40,424 nucleotides of DNA, taken from the NCBI GenBank assembly GCA_016872755.1, contig VGZE01000014.1, forward strand, positions 1 to 40,424, written 5' to 3'. The notes beneath the pieces are model-generated. The model was not told the DNA's origin, ran no database searches, and saw nothing but the letters and a program-made list of their open reading frames with translations. Source of the DNA: Planctomycetota bacterium (lineage in GTDB: Bacteria > Planctomycetota > UBA1135 > GCA-002686595). Shown piece after piece: positions 9,197 to 16,538 of the stretch (positions are counted from its first letter, which is position 1; each line of letters opens with the position of its first letter). Made by a program: the position numbers and the translations under genes.

Positions 9197-9559
9197 TCAC
9201 TGCATCTTGAGTCCCGGCAGTCGGTACTTCTGCGGGTCGCTCTCGAACGCTGCCCGGTTCAGCGGGCTCTCGAAGTAGTACGCGACGCCTTCGAAGTCGA
9301 AGCGCGGCGCATCCGGATCGGGATGGAAGCGGCGGCGACTGATCGGATCGGTGAGCAGACCGCAGTACAGGGACACATCGGAGAGGAAGCGCTCGCGCTC
9401 GTGCAGATCGCTGAAGAAGAACGCCTCCCAATTCAGGCGCACGCAGTGCTCCGAATCGATGCGGGCCGGCTTGCGCGAGTCCATGTAGCAGGGGAACGAC
9501 AGACCCTTGCGGCGCACGTACTCGGGAACGTCCTGCACGAAGACGTCGGGGCAAGGCAT
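9197..9559 (-). CDS. YHS-like domain protein, coupled to lipoprotein gene
   Basis: 120 aa, soluble. The C-terminal half (about 66-113) resembles a YHS metal-binding domain: CGLLTDPIS, then FDFEGVAYYFESPLNRAAFESDPQKY. The N-terminal half has additional cysteines at C3, C24 and C39 (VRRKGLSFPCYMDSRKP). YHS domains usually bind metals or sit in metal-handling proteins. The ATG directly abuts the TGA of the upstream lipoprotein gene (TGAATG), so translation is probably coupled and the two proteins may act together. No signal peptide is visible, so the partner would be across the membrane. Function unknown. Confidence 0.65.
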   Translation of the reverse strand: MPCPDVFVQDVPEYVRRKGLSFPCYMDSRKPARIDSEHCVRLNWEAFFFSDLHERERFLSDVSLYCGLLTDPISRRRFHPDPDAPRFDFEGVAYYFESPLNRAAFESDPQKYRLPGLKMQ

Positions 9560-9901
9560 TCAGCAGAAGCCGAGCGGCATGCCGTTCACGTAGGCCGGCG
9601 GCATGCGTCGATTGAGCTTGCTGCCCAGCCGGATCATGCACGAGTCGTTCGGGGATACCTGTCCGTCGTCGTACCGGATGCGCGGGTGCAGCGGGTCCTC
9701 GGTCAGCACGTAGAACGCCTTCGACGGAGGCGGCGTGCAACTGCGCTCCACGAGCGCGCTCGGCGCCGCGCTCGTCTCGGGTGCACTCAGCGCGACCGGG
9801 AGGATGTGCGCGGAAGTCTCGGCGGGGCCGGTCGCGCAGCCGAATCCGAGCAGTGCCAGGCCGGCGAGGAACGGGCTCGAACAGCGCCTGCCAGTGGACA
9901 T
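9560..9901 (-). CDS. Small predicted lipoprotein
   Basis: 113 aa from the ATG at 9901. The N-terminus MSTGRRCSSPFLAGLALLGF followed by GCATG is a lipoprotein signal with lipobox cysteine C22. The mature part contains SCTPPPSKAFYVLTEDPLHPRIRYDDGQ and ends PPAYVNGMPLGFC. No known domain was recognised. It is fused by TGAATG to the YHS-like gene and lies 53 bases downstream of the dehydrogenase. The much longer open frame reading into the dehydrogenase region is a shadow. Confidence 0.65.
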   Translation of the reverse strand: MSTGRRCSSPFLAGLALLGFGCATGPAETSAHILPVALSAPETSAAPSALVERSCTPPPSKAFYVLTEDPLHPRIRYDDGQVSPNDSCMIRLGSKLNRRMPPAYVNGMPLGFC

Positions 9902-9954
9902 GCGAGCGCCTACGGCGCCCGCGCGAAAGCGTTGGAGGGCGCGACGCTCGAATT

Positions 9955-11097
9955 TCAGTAGCCCGCCGTCCCGTCGACCACGTTGAGCAGCGGCTCGCCC
10001 GCGCCGAAGCGGCGCAGGTTCTCCGCGAACAGCTCCCAATGCCGCTCCTCCGTCAACTCGGCATCGGCCGCGACATGCGGCGTGATCACGACGTTCGGCA
10101 GCTTCCACAGCTCGTGGTCCGCCGGCAGCGGTTCCGGATCGGTCACGTCGAGTGCCGCGCCGGCCAGACGGCCCGAGCGCAGCGCATCGATCAGCGCGGT
10201 CGTGTCGACGACCTTGCCGCGCGCGATGTTGACGAGGTACGCACCGGGCTTCAGTGCCGCGAAGGCCTGCGCGTCGAAGAGCCGCTCGGTCTGCGCGGTC
10301 AGCGGCACCGCGAGCGCGACCACGTCGACCTCGGGCAGCAGCTCGAGCAGCTTCTCGGGACGCTCGCAGCGCGCGACGAAATCGGGTGCCGGAGCCTCGC
10401 TGCGCCGCGTCGCCCACACGCGCATGCCAAAACCGTGGCCGCGGCGCGCGATCTCCGTGCCGATGCCGCCCAGGCCGACGACGAGCAGCGTGCGGCCGTG
10501 CAGCGCGATCGCCGGCGCGTCGCCGGGCGCTGCGCCCCAGCGGCCCTGGCGCTGGTTCTCGAGGTAGCCCGGCAGCCGGCGCGTCAGCGCGAGCAACCCG
10601 GCGAACACGTGGTCGGCGATCGCCGGGCCGTGCACGCCGCGCATGTTGGTGAACACGATGCGCTCGCTCTGCACGAGCTCGGGGCGGCCCAGGTAGCGGT
10701 CGACGCCCGCGCTGTGCGCCTGCACCCAGCGCAGGTTCGTCGCGGCCTTCACGAAGGCGGCGCTGGCGAAGCGCACGTCGCAGCCGTGAGCCTCGCCCGC
10801 TCGTGCGAGCGCCTGCTCGTTGGAGAGGCCGGTGACGAACTCCATGTTCGGCGCGGCGCGCGCGAGCTCGACGCGGTCCTGTTCCGTGAGCTCGCTCGCG
10901 AAGTACACGAGCTTCGCAGGCAGCGCCTCGCGCGGAATGGCGACGCGCGCGCGGCGCAGCATCGCCTCGTCGGCGACGAAGCCGGGCGCGGCAGGGGGCA
11001 TGCTCGCGGTACCCGCCGGCGCGGGCTCCTGGCGGAATTGCTCGACGCTGGAACACGCAGCGAGCAGCAACGATGCAACCAAGACGGGACGCAGCAT
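9955..11097 (-). CDS. D-isomer-specific 2-hydroxyacid dehydrogenase with lipoprotein signal
   Basis: 380 aa. The N-terminus MLRPVLVASLLLAACSSVEQ is a complete lipoprotein signal (lipobox LAAC, C15). It is followed by a D-2-hydroxyacid dehydrogenase with the nucleotide motif VVGLGGIGTEIA (GxGxxG at 208-213) and catalytic residues R293 (NIARGKVVD), E322 (DPEPLP) and H341 (ITPHVAA), all intact. Members are normally cytoplasmic NAD-dependent enzymes reducing 2-keto acids (glycerate, phosphoglycerate, lactate types), so export is unusual. The ATG at 11097 is 30 bases after the aldolase stop and 7 bases after a TAGCAT hexamer. An internal start at M33 or M46 would give a cytoplasmic form and cannot be excluded. 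Confidence 0.85.
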   Translation of the reverse strand: MLRPVLVASLLLAACSSVEQFRQEPAPAGTASMPPAAPGFVADEAMLRRARVAIPREALPAKLVYFASELTEQDRVELARAAPNMEFVTGLSNEQALARAGEAHGCDVRFASAAFVKAATNLRWVQAHSAGVDRYLGRPELVQSERIVFTNMRGVHGPAIADHVFAGLLALTRRLPGYLENQRQGRWGAAPGDAPAIALHGRTLLVVGLGGIGTEIARRGHGFGMRVWATRRSEAPAPDFVARCERPEKLLELLPEVDVVALAVPLTAQTERLFDAQAFAALKPGAYLVNIARGKVVDTTALIDALRSGRLAGAALDVTDPEPLPADHELWKLPNVVITPHVAADAELTEERHWELFAENLRRFGAGEPLLNVVDGTAGY

Positions 11098-11104
11098 GGG
11101 GGAG

Positions 11105-11110
11105 ATGCTA
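11105..11110 (-). promoter_or_regulatory. Possible -10 element (TAGCAT), leaderless start
   Basis: TAGCAT on the minus strand, 7 bases before the ATG of the lipoprotein-type dehydrogenase. It lies in the 29-base gap after the aldolase gene, so the dehydrogenase may be transcribed separately from the microcompartment genes. Confidence 0.35.
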
Positions 11111-11126
11111 CGCGATGCGACGGCTG

Positions 11127-11864
11127 CTACCGCCCCGGCAGCCCGCAGCGATTCTCGAGCGTGTTGACCTGCCCGATCCCGAGCGGGCCGCGCGTCGCGA
11201 GCAGCTTCGCCACCGCTTCCGGCGGCAGCGGCTTGACCCCGCCCGCGACCGTGTGCGCGAGCCACAGGATCTTCGCGGTGTGCTCGAGCATGTCGAGCTT
11301 CTTGTACGCGTCCATCAGGTTCTTCCCCAGGCACACCGCGCCGTGGTTCTGCATCATCATCACGTCCGAGCACTTGACCAGCGCGCGGATCGACTCAGGC
11401 AGCTCGTTCGTCCCCGGCGTCGCGTACGGCGCCGTCGGGATCCCGCCGATCGTCACGATGATCTCGGGGATCACCGGCATGGACAGGTCGATGCCCGCGA
11501 TCGTCATCGCCACAGCGTGCGGCGGGTGCGTGTGCACGACGGCCTTCACGTCCGGCCGCTCCTTGTACGAGACGAGGTGGATGCCGACCTCGCTGGAGGC
11601 CTTCGGTCCGTTGTCGAGCGTGCGCCCCTCGATGTCGATGTGCGCGAGGTGCTGCGGCTCGAGGAAGCCCTTCATCGCGCCCGCCGGCGTGATCAGGATC
11701 GAGCCGTCGGACAGGCGCATCGACAGGTTCCCGTCGGCGCCGACGATGTAGTTGCGCTGGTAGCACAGCGCGCCGATGCGGCACAGCGCCGCGCGGCCGC
11801 GCGCCAGCTCTTCGTGCGCGGAGCCGGCGGCGGGCGTAGCGGTCGTGTCGGGGCCGTAGCTCAT
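11127..11864 (-). CDS. Class II aldolase/adducin family protein (fuculose-phosphate-aldolase-like)
   Basis: 245 aa. Zinc ligands known from L-fuculose-1-phosphate aldolase align with E92 (ASSEVGIH), H111 and H113 (VVHTHPPH) and H174 (MQNHGAV). The phosphate/active-site loop GADGNLSMRLSDG is present at 42-54. The family cleaves fuculose- or rhamnulose-phosphate to lactaldehyde and DHAP, or related substrates. It sits 15 bases after three BMC-P genes, the same association as in the planctomycete PVM-type microcompartment for fucose/rhamnose breakdown. The C-terminal helix after a Gly/Pro linker (about 214-228, PPEAVAKLLATRG) could be an encapsulation peptide (inference). Likely located in the microcompartment lumen if a shell is made. 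Confidence 0.88.
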   Translation of the reverse strand: MSYGPDTTATPAAGSAHEELARGRAALCRIGALCYQRNYIVGADGNLSMRLSDGSILITPAGAMKGFLEPQHLAHIDIEGRTLDNGPKASSEVGIHLVSYKERPDVKAVVHTHPPHAVAMTIAGIDLSMPVIPEIIVTIGGIPTAPYATPGTNELPESIRALVKCSDVMMMQNHGAVCLGKNLMDAYKKLDMLEHTAKILWLAHTVAGGVKPLPPEAVAKLLATRGPLGIGQVNTLENRCGLPGR

Positions 11865-11879
11865 GTCGTGCTGGAGAGC

Positions 11880-12209
11880 CTACTTCTTCGGCAGCGGTTG
11901 CGGCGGATTCGCGGCGCGGTGGTCGTACACGATGCGCGGCCCGAGCTCGACCGCGTCGATGAAGCCGACGACGACCGTCTTGACCGGCCCCTTCGGCCCG
12001 GTCTGGAGCACCTGGCGCCCGCCGTTGCCCTCGTCGAGGCACAGCACGCGGTCGCCGACGCCGGCGCCGATCTTGTCGATCGCGACGCGCGTCTTGAGCG
12101 CCGGACGCCCATCCGGAGTCAGCGGCCGCAGCACGAGCAGCGTGCGGCCGTCGAGCCACTTGGACTGCACCGGCGCGACCACGGTCCCGAGCACGTCGGC
12201 GATGAACAT
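11880..12209 (-). CDS. EutN/CcmL microcompartment vertex protein (third of three)
   Basis: 109 aa from the ATG at 12209. BMC-P (Pfam EutN_CcmL) features: start MFIADVLGTVVAP, a central RPALKTRVAIDKIGAGVGDRVLCL, and KTVVVGFIDAVEL near the C-terminus. Such proteins assemble as pentamers capping the vertices of bacterial microcompartments. The ATG shares its A with the TGA of the preceding BMC-P gene (TGATG), indicating translational coupling; the alternative start at 12248 would overlap that gene by 40 bases. The aldolase follows after 15 bases. The C-terminal tail (about 90-109, HRAANPPQPLPKK) extends beyond the fold. Confidence 0.9.
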   Translation of the reverse strand: MFIADVLGTVVAPVQSKWLDGRTLLVLRPLTPDGRPALKTRVAIDKIGAGVGDRVLCLDEGNGGRQVLQTGPKGPVKTVVVGFIDAVELGPRIVYDHRAANPPQPLPKK

Positions 12210-12541
12210 CAGTGCGGCTCCGTTGCCGCCGAGCGCGGTTGCTCCCACGCGTTGCCGGGCGCCGCGAGATCGCGGCCGAGCACGTCGGCCTGTTCGACGA
12301 AGCCGAGGATCGCCGCATCGACCGGCACGTAGGTCTCCGGGCAGGCCAGGGCGGCCTCGCGCCCGTCGACCCAGTGCACCAGATCGCCCGGGCCGGTCGA
12401 GACGGTCGCCGCGGCGACCAGCGCGTCGCCCATCGGCGCGCCGCTCTCGTCGAGCGGCTGGATCAGTTGCAGCGCGACGCCCTCGAGGCCGGGATAGCGC
12501 TGCGTCGCGACCATGCGACCGATCACGCGTGCGAGGTACAT
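12209..12541 (-). CDS. EutN/CcmL microcompartment vertex protein (second of three)
   Basis: 110 aa. It starts MYLARVIGRMVATQRYPGL, the usual BMC-P first strand and loop. VSTGPGDLVHWVDGREAAL and VPVDAAILGFVEQADV follow, matching the GxGDxV and hydrophobic C-terminal strand positions of EutN/CcmL. The C-terminal 20 residues (LAAPGNAWEQPRSA) are an extension. It begins 19 bases after the first BMC-P gene and overlaps the third by one base. The loops diverge from the other two copies, as expected if the three pentamers have distinct positions or partners in one shell. Confidence 0.9.
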   Translation of the reverse strand: MYLARVIGRMVATQRYPGLEGVALQLIQPLDESGAPMGDALVAAATVSTGPGDLVHWVDGREAALACPETYVPVDAAILGFVEQADVLGRDLAAPGNAWEQPRSAATEPH

Positions 12542-12560
12542 CGTGAGTGCCGTTCGAGTC

Positions 12561-12854
12561 TCAGGCCCACTTCTCGTAGACGTTCGCGCCGCCCAGATCC
12601 CACGAATCGACGACGGCCATGATCACCGCATCGACCGGACGGGCATCGGTCTGCGTGGTCTGACGCGCCGACGATCCGGTCGCGAACAGCACCATGTCGT
12701 CGACGCCGGCCTGCACCGAGTCGACGGCGACCACGTACTGGTCCTTGGGCTTGTTGTCGTGGCCGTGCACCTGCACGACGAGCAGCTTCAGGTTGGAGAG
12801 CTTCTCGTCCTTGCGCGTGGCGACCACGCTCCCGACGACTTTTCCGATCAGCAT
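12561..12854 (-). CDS. EutN/CcmL microcompartment vertex protein (first of three)
   Basis: 97 aa. It begins MLIGKVVGSVVATRKDEKLS, almost the canonical EutN/CcmL opening. KDQYVVAVDSVQAGVDDMVLFATGSSARQT follows in sections, then PVDAVIMAVVDSWDL. This is the shortest and most canonical of the three BMC-P copies. It begins 23 bases after the stop of the foldase gene on the same strand, so the foldase may be co-transcribed. No BMC-H or BMC-T hexamer/trimer gene is present in the window. Confidence 0.92.
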   Translation of the reverse strand: MLIGKVVGSVVATRKDEKLSNLKLLVVQVHGHDNKPKDQYVVAVDSVQAGVDDMVLFATGSSARQTTQTDARPVDAVIMAVVDSWDLGGANVYEKWA

Positions 12855-12877
12855 GGGGCGATGGCTCCGATGGGGGG

Positions 12878-14395
12878 TCAGTTCACGCTCGGGTTGTCGA
12901 GGAACGTGCGCAACGAGCGCTTGGGCACGAGCTCTTCGATCAGGCGGCGGCGCAGCTCGCCGTGCACGCGCAGCTTCAGCTCGGGCCACTCCGGCGTCGG
13001 CCGCGGCGCGCCGATCCACAACAGCGCCGCGCCGCCCGGCAATTCGAGCGGTCCGACCAACTTGCCCGCTGTGGTGTCTTCGGAGGGCGTGGGTGCGTTG
13101 GCCCAGATCGCGGTGCGCACTTCGGTCGCGACACGCGGATCGCCGCGCGCGATCCAACCGAGCTCGCCCTCGACGCGCTTGAGGCCTTCTTCCTCGTTGA
13201 CCAGCCCGGCGTGCTTCTTGAAATCGTCCTCGCTCTTGATCGAGCCGGCGATTCGGCGCAAGTCCGCGACCGCGTCGACGATCGCGCGCTCGAATAGTTG
13301 CTTGTCGGGCGTTTCCTTGTCTTGCGCGCGCAGCAGCTTGAAGTAGGACTTCCCGGCCAGATAGATCATGCGCGCGCGGATCGCCGCGCCGAAGCGCTCC
13401 TCGAAGGCCTCGCGCTCCTGTTCGTAGGCCGCGCGCAACCCCGCCTCGGCGTCGCCTCCGGCCGCCGCCGCCAGCTTGGCGTCGATCAGCGCGTGCGACA
13501 GCGCCTCGATGCGCACCGCGGGATCGCGCCGGAAGCTCGCCTCGTCGAAGCCCTGCGATTGCAGGTACTGGTCCCAGGTCAGGCCCTTGTACTTCGGATT
13601 GCGCTCGAGTTCCGTGCGCCGGCGCGCGAGCGCGCGATCGAGTTCGGGCTCGACGCGCGCGCGGGCGGCCGCGTCGAGGCGCGTTTCGAGCCGCAGTTGC
13701 AGGATCGCCTGGAAGCAGGCCTCGGCCACGTCGCCGATCGGCAGTTCGCGGCGCAGAGCATCGCCGTACTCGTCGCGCGAGATCAGCGCGGCGCCGCTGG
13801 TCGCGACGAGGTCCTTCCACGGGCGCGGCAACACTTCGATGCCGCGCTTCTGCATCTGCTGCTCGAGCCACGTGTCCTGCTGTGCGCTGGAGAGCTGCGC
13901 GTCGGCGGGCAGGCCCAGCGCCGCGCGCGTCAACGCTTCCTGTTGCAAGCCCAGGCGCAGCATCGAGCGGAAGAAGTCGAGCTCCAACCGGTTCCGGCGC
14001 AGGTGATCGGCGATGCCGCCGCTGGCGCCCTCGGCGCGCGCGGCCGCGTCGAGCTCGGCGATGCGCTGCTCGACGTCCGCGGCGGTCGGCTCGTAACCGG
14101 CCTTGGCCGCGAGCTCGGCCACGACCTTGCGCTGCACGAGCTGCTCGAGGATCGTGCGGCCCGGCTGCGACAGCCCGAAGCGCTCGATCAGCAGGCCGCG
14201 CAGCTCGCCCGTCGAGATCGAAGTGTCGAGGCTCTGCGCGTCGATGCCCGGCGGGAGCGGGGCGGGTCGACTCTCGGCCGGGCGCGTTTCGGCCCCGACG
14301 GGAGTCGCCGGAGCCTGTGCGGCGGGGCTACCGCCTGTTGCGAAGAGCAGGCAGGTTCCGGCCAGGAACAGGTGAGTTCGGTGCAGCGACGTCAT
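12878..14395 (-). CDS. Exported PpiC/SurA-like peptidyl-prolyl isomerase
   Basis: 505 aa from the ATG at 14395. The Sec signal is MTSLHRTHLFLAGTCLLFAT, cleaving near AAQA at residue 28. A SurA-N-like helical chaperone region (about 50-180: TILEQLVQRKVVAELAAKAG, then TAADVEQRIAELDAAARAEG) is followed by a coiled, charged middle. A parvulin-like C-terminal segment (about 375-485) has LNEEEG/VEGELGWIARGDPRV and KLVGPLELPGGAALLWIG, the usual rotamase landmarks, though divergent. Likely an envelope foldase acting on secreted or outer-membrane proteins. A TATTCT hexamer (14408-14413) lies 12 bases before the start in the divergent region shared with the cyanophycin operon. The family call is moderately secure; isomerase activity is uncertain. 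Confidence 0.7.
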   Translation of the reverse strand: MTSLHRTHLFLAGTCLLFATGGSPAAQAPATPVGAETRPAESRPAPLPPGIDAQSLDTSISTGELRGLLIERFGLSQPGRTILEQLVQRKVVAELAAKAGYEPTAADVEQRIAELDAAARAEGASGGIADHLRRNRLELDFFRSMLRLGLQQEALTRAALGLPADAQLSSAQQDTWLEQQMQKRGIEVLPRPWKDLVATSGAALISRDEYGDALRRELPIGDVAEACFQAILQLRLETRLDAAARARVEPELDRALARRRTELERNPKYKGLTWDQYLQSQGFDEASFRRDPAVRIEALSHALIDAKLAAAAGGDAEAGLRAAYEQEREAFEERFGAAIRARMIYLAGKSYFKLLRAQDKETPDKQLFERAIVDAVADLRRIAGSIKSEDDFKKHAGLVNEEEGLKRVEGELGWIARGDPRVATEVRTAIWANAPTPSEDTTAGKLVGPLELPGGAALLWIGAPRPTPEWPELKLRVHGELRRRLIEELVPKRSLRTFLDNPSVN

Positions 14396-14522
14396 CGCGG
14401 GCCGCACAGAATACAACCGTGGCGTCGCTCCGACATCCGCCAGCCGGTGGGCAGCCTTCGGAATGGTACGCTGAGGGATCCCCGCCGCGGCCGCCGGCAC
14501 GCCGCGCCGCCCCCTGTCCTCC
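14396..14522. promoter_or_regulatory. Divergent intergenic region between foldase/BMC genes and cyanophycin operon
   Basis: 127 bases between two divergent start codons, so it should carry promoters in both directions. TANNNT hexamers occur on each strand: TATTCT on the minus strand (14408-14413) and TACGCT on the plus strand (14467-14472). No -35 consensus or clear operator repeat is visible. Confidence 0.45.
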
Positions 14523-15686
14523 ATGCTCGAACTGCTGCGCAACGCCCGGGTCTACTCGCCCGACCCCCTCGGCGTATGCCAGATCCTGGTTGCGGGCGGT
14601 CGCATCGCATGGATCGGCCGCGAGCAGTGCGACCTCCCGCGCGAGCTCGGCGTGACCGTCACCGACCTCGGCGGTCGGCGCGTGATCCCCGGCCTGATCG
14701 ACGGCCATGCGCACGTGACCGGCGGCGGCTTCGAGCAGGGCTACGCCAGCCGCGTGCCGCCGCTCGCCGCGAGCGCGTTCACTCGCTGCGGCATCACCAG
14801 CGTCGTCGGCCTGCTCGGCACCGACGATCTCGTGCACACGCCGGCCGAGCTGTTGACCCACGTGCGCGGGCTGCTCGAGCAGGGGCTGAGCGCCTGGTGC
14901 TGGACCGGCGGCTACCACGTGCCGGTCGCGACGCTGACCGGCAGTGTGCGCGGCGACCTCGTGCACCTCGATCGCTGCATCGGCGTCGGCGAGCTCGCGA
15001 TCAGCGACCACCGCTCGAGCCAGCCGACGCTCGACGAGCTGCTGCGCATCGCGTCGGAGTGCCACGTCGGCGGCATGATGACCGGCAAGGCCGGCGTGCT
15101 GCACCTGCACCTCGGCGATGGTCCGCGCGGGCTCGAGCTCGTGCGGCGCGCGCTCTCGCGGAGCGAGCTGCCGCCGCGCACGTTCCAGCCCACGCACGTG
15201 AATCGCAGGCGTGCGCTGTTCGAGGAGGCGATCAAGCTGTCGAAGCTCGGCGTGCCGATCGACATCACCGCGTTCCCGGTGAGCGAAGGCGAGGACGCGC
15301 TGCCCGCCGCGACCGCGCTGGCCCGCTGCCTCGAGCGCGGCGGTGACCCGGCCCTGGTGACCGTCAGTTCCGACGGCGGCGGTTGCCTGCCGCGCTTCGA
15401 CGGCGACGGCCGCGTCGCCGGATTCGGCGTCGGCGCGCCTTCCGCGCTCGCCGACTGCCTGGCGCAGCTCCTGCGCGAAGGTCACGCGCTCGAGTCGGTG
15501 CTGCCGGCCTTCACCTCGAATTGGGCCGGCACGCTGCGACTCGAGGGCAAGGGGAACCTCGTCGCCGGCGCCGACGCCGATCTCGTCGTGCTCGCCGACG
15601 ACCACTCGATTCGCGACGTGATGGCGCAGGGCCTGTGGCACCTGCGCGACGGCCAACCCCAGTCCCACGGCCATTTCGAAGCCTGA
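14523..15686 (+). CDS. iadA: Isoaspartyl dipeptidase (IadA-like amidohydrolase)
   Basis: 387 aa. Amidohydrolase-superfamily protein closely resembling IadA, which splits beta-Asp-Arg dipeptides, the last step of cyanophycin breakdown. Metal ligands: H62 and H64 (DGHAH), H196 (HLHLGDG), H225 (PTHVNRR) and catalytic D284 (SSDGGG). The segment AISDHRSSQP (159-168) matches the E. coli enzyme. As I recall that sequence, the carboxylated lysine just before it (GVKCAISDHRS) is glutamate E157 here (GVGELAISDHRS). The C-terminus ADADLVVLADD is a typical amidohydrolase beta-domain return. First gene of the operon, 20 bases before cyanophycinase, which supports the role. Called beta-aspartyl peptidase with high confidence; the exact dipeptide preference is inferred. 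Confidence 0.88.
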   Translation: MLELLRNARVYSPDPLGVCQILVAGGRIAWIGREQCDLPRELGVTVTDLGGRRVIPGLIDGHAHVTGGGFEQGYASRVPPLAASAFTRCGITSVVGLLGTDDLVHTPAELLTHVRGLLEQGLSAWCWTGGYHVPVATLTGSVRGDLVHLDRCIGVGELAISDHRSSQPTLDELLRIASECHVGGMMTGKAGVLHLHLGDGPRGLELVRRALSRSELPPRTFQPTHVNRRRALFEEAIKLSKLGVPIDITAFPVSEGEDALPAATALARCLERGGDPALVTVSSDGGGCLPRFDGDGRVAGFGVGAPSALADCLAQLLREGHALESVLPAFTSNWAGTLRLEGKGNLVAGADADLVVLADDHSIRDVMAQGLWHLRDGQPQSHGHFEA

Positions 15687-15706
15687 GCCCACCCGAGAAT
15701 CCCAAC

Positions 15707-16525
15707 TTGACCCGCGGCTACATCATCCCGATCGGCGGCGCCGAGGAAAAACACAACGAGCCGCACGTGTTGCGGCGCTTCGTCAAGCTGTGCGGCGGAC
15801 GCCACGCGCGCATCGCCGTGCTGCCGACCGCGTCCGAGCTGCGCGAGACGGGCCAGCGCTACGAGCAGATCTTCTCCGAGATCGGCGTCAAGGAGGCGCG
15901 CTCGCTGCCGTTCGCCGAGCGCCGCGACGCCGAGCGCGCCGAGTGGATCGAGTGGCTCGAGGGCGCCGACGGCGTGTTCATGACCGGCGGCAACCAGTTG
16001 CGGCTGTCGGCGCGCCTGGGCGGCACGCGCGTGCACGAGATCCTCAAGCAGCGCAATGCCAGCGGCGTCCACATCGCGGGCACCTCGGCGGGCGCCGCCG
16101 TGCTGAGCGAGCACATGATCGCCTACGGTGACGAAGGGGGCAGCGTGCGCGCCGACATGGTCACGCTCGCGCCCGGCCTGGGACTGACGAACCTGTGCAT
16201 CGTCGATCAGCACTTCCGGCAGCGCGACCGCATCGGACGGCTGCTTTCCGCGCTGTCCTTCAATCCGTTCGTGGTCGGCGTCGGTCTCGACGAGGACACG
16301 GCCGCGTTCATAGGTCCCGACGACCTGCTCGAGGTGCACGGGGCCGGCGCGGCGACCATCATCGATCCCGCCGACGTCTCGCACACGACGATGGAGCACG
16401 TCAAGCGGCACGAGCCGGTCAGCATCCTCGGCCTGCGCGTTCACGTCCTGGCGCAGGGCGCGTCCTTCCACCTGCGCACGCGCGAGGCGCGCGCTTCCGC
16501 CAACGTCCACGGGCACCACTCCTGA
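15707..16525 (+). CDS. cphB: Cyanophycinase
   Basis: 272 aa, a peptidase family S51 serine hydrolase. It begins TRGYIIPIGGAEEK, the classic cyanophycinase opening. The nucleophile elbow AGTSAGAAVLSE contains S127, and ADGVFMTGGNQLRL carries the substrate-binding Q/N segment. VDQHFRQRDRIGRL supplies the conserved histidine and arginines. Known role: exo-cleavage of cyanophycin to beta-Asp-Arg dipeptides. Intracellular, with no signal peptide. No ATG is available at the conserved N-terminus, so the start is TTG at 15707, 20 bases after iadA. The CphA ATG follows 13 bases after its stop. Confidence 0.92.
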   Translation: MTRGYIIPIGGAEEKHNEPHVLRRFVKLCGGRHARIAVLPTASELRETGQRYEQIFSEIGVKEARSLPFAERRDAERAEWIEWLEGADGVFMTGGNQLRLSARLGGTRVHEILKQRNASGVHIAGTSAGAAVLSEHMIAYGDEGGSVRADMVTLAPGLGLTNLCIVDQHFRQRDRIGRLLSALSFNPFVVGVGLDEDTAAFIGPDDLLEVHGAGAATIIDPADVSHTTMEHVKRHEPVSILGLRVHVLAQGASFHLRTREARASANVHGHHS

Positions 16526-16538
16526 GGCCACCGGTCCC

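Noticed and set aside
7724-9961. Open frame of 745 codons on the plus strand across the OPT transporter
   Set aside because: Low-complexity R/A/H/Q composition opposite a clear multi-pass membrane protein; a shadow.
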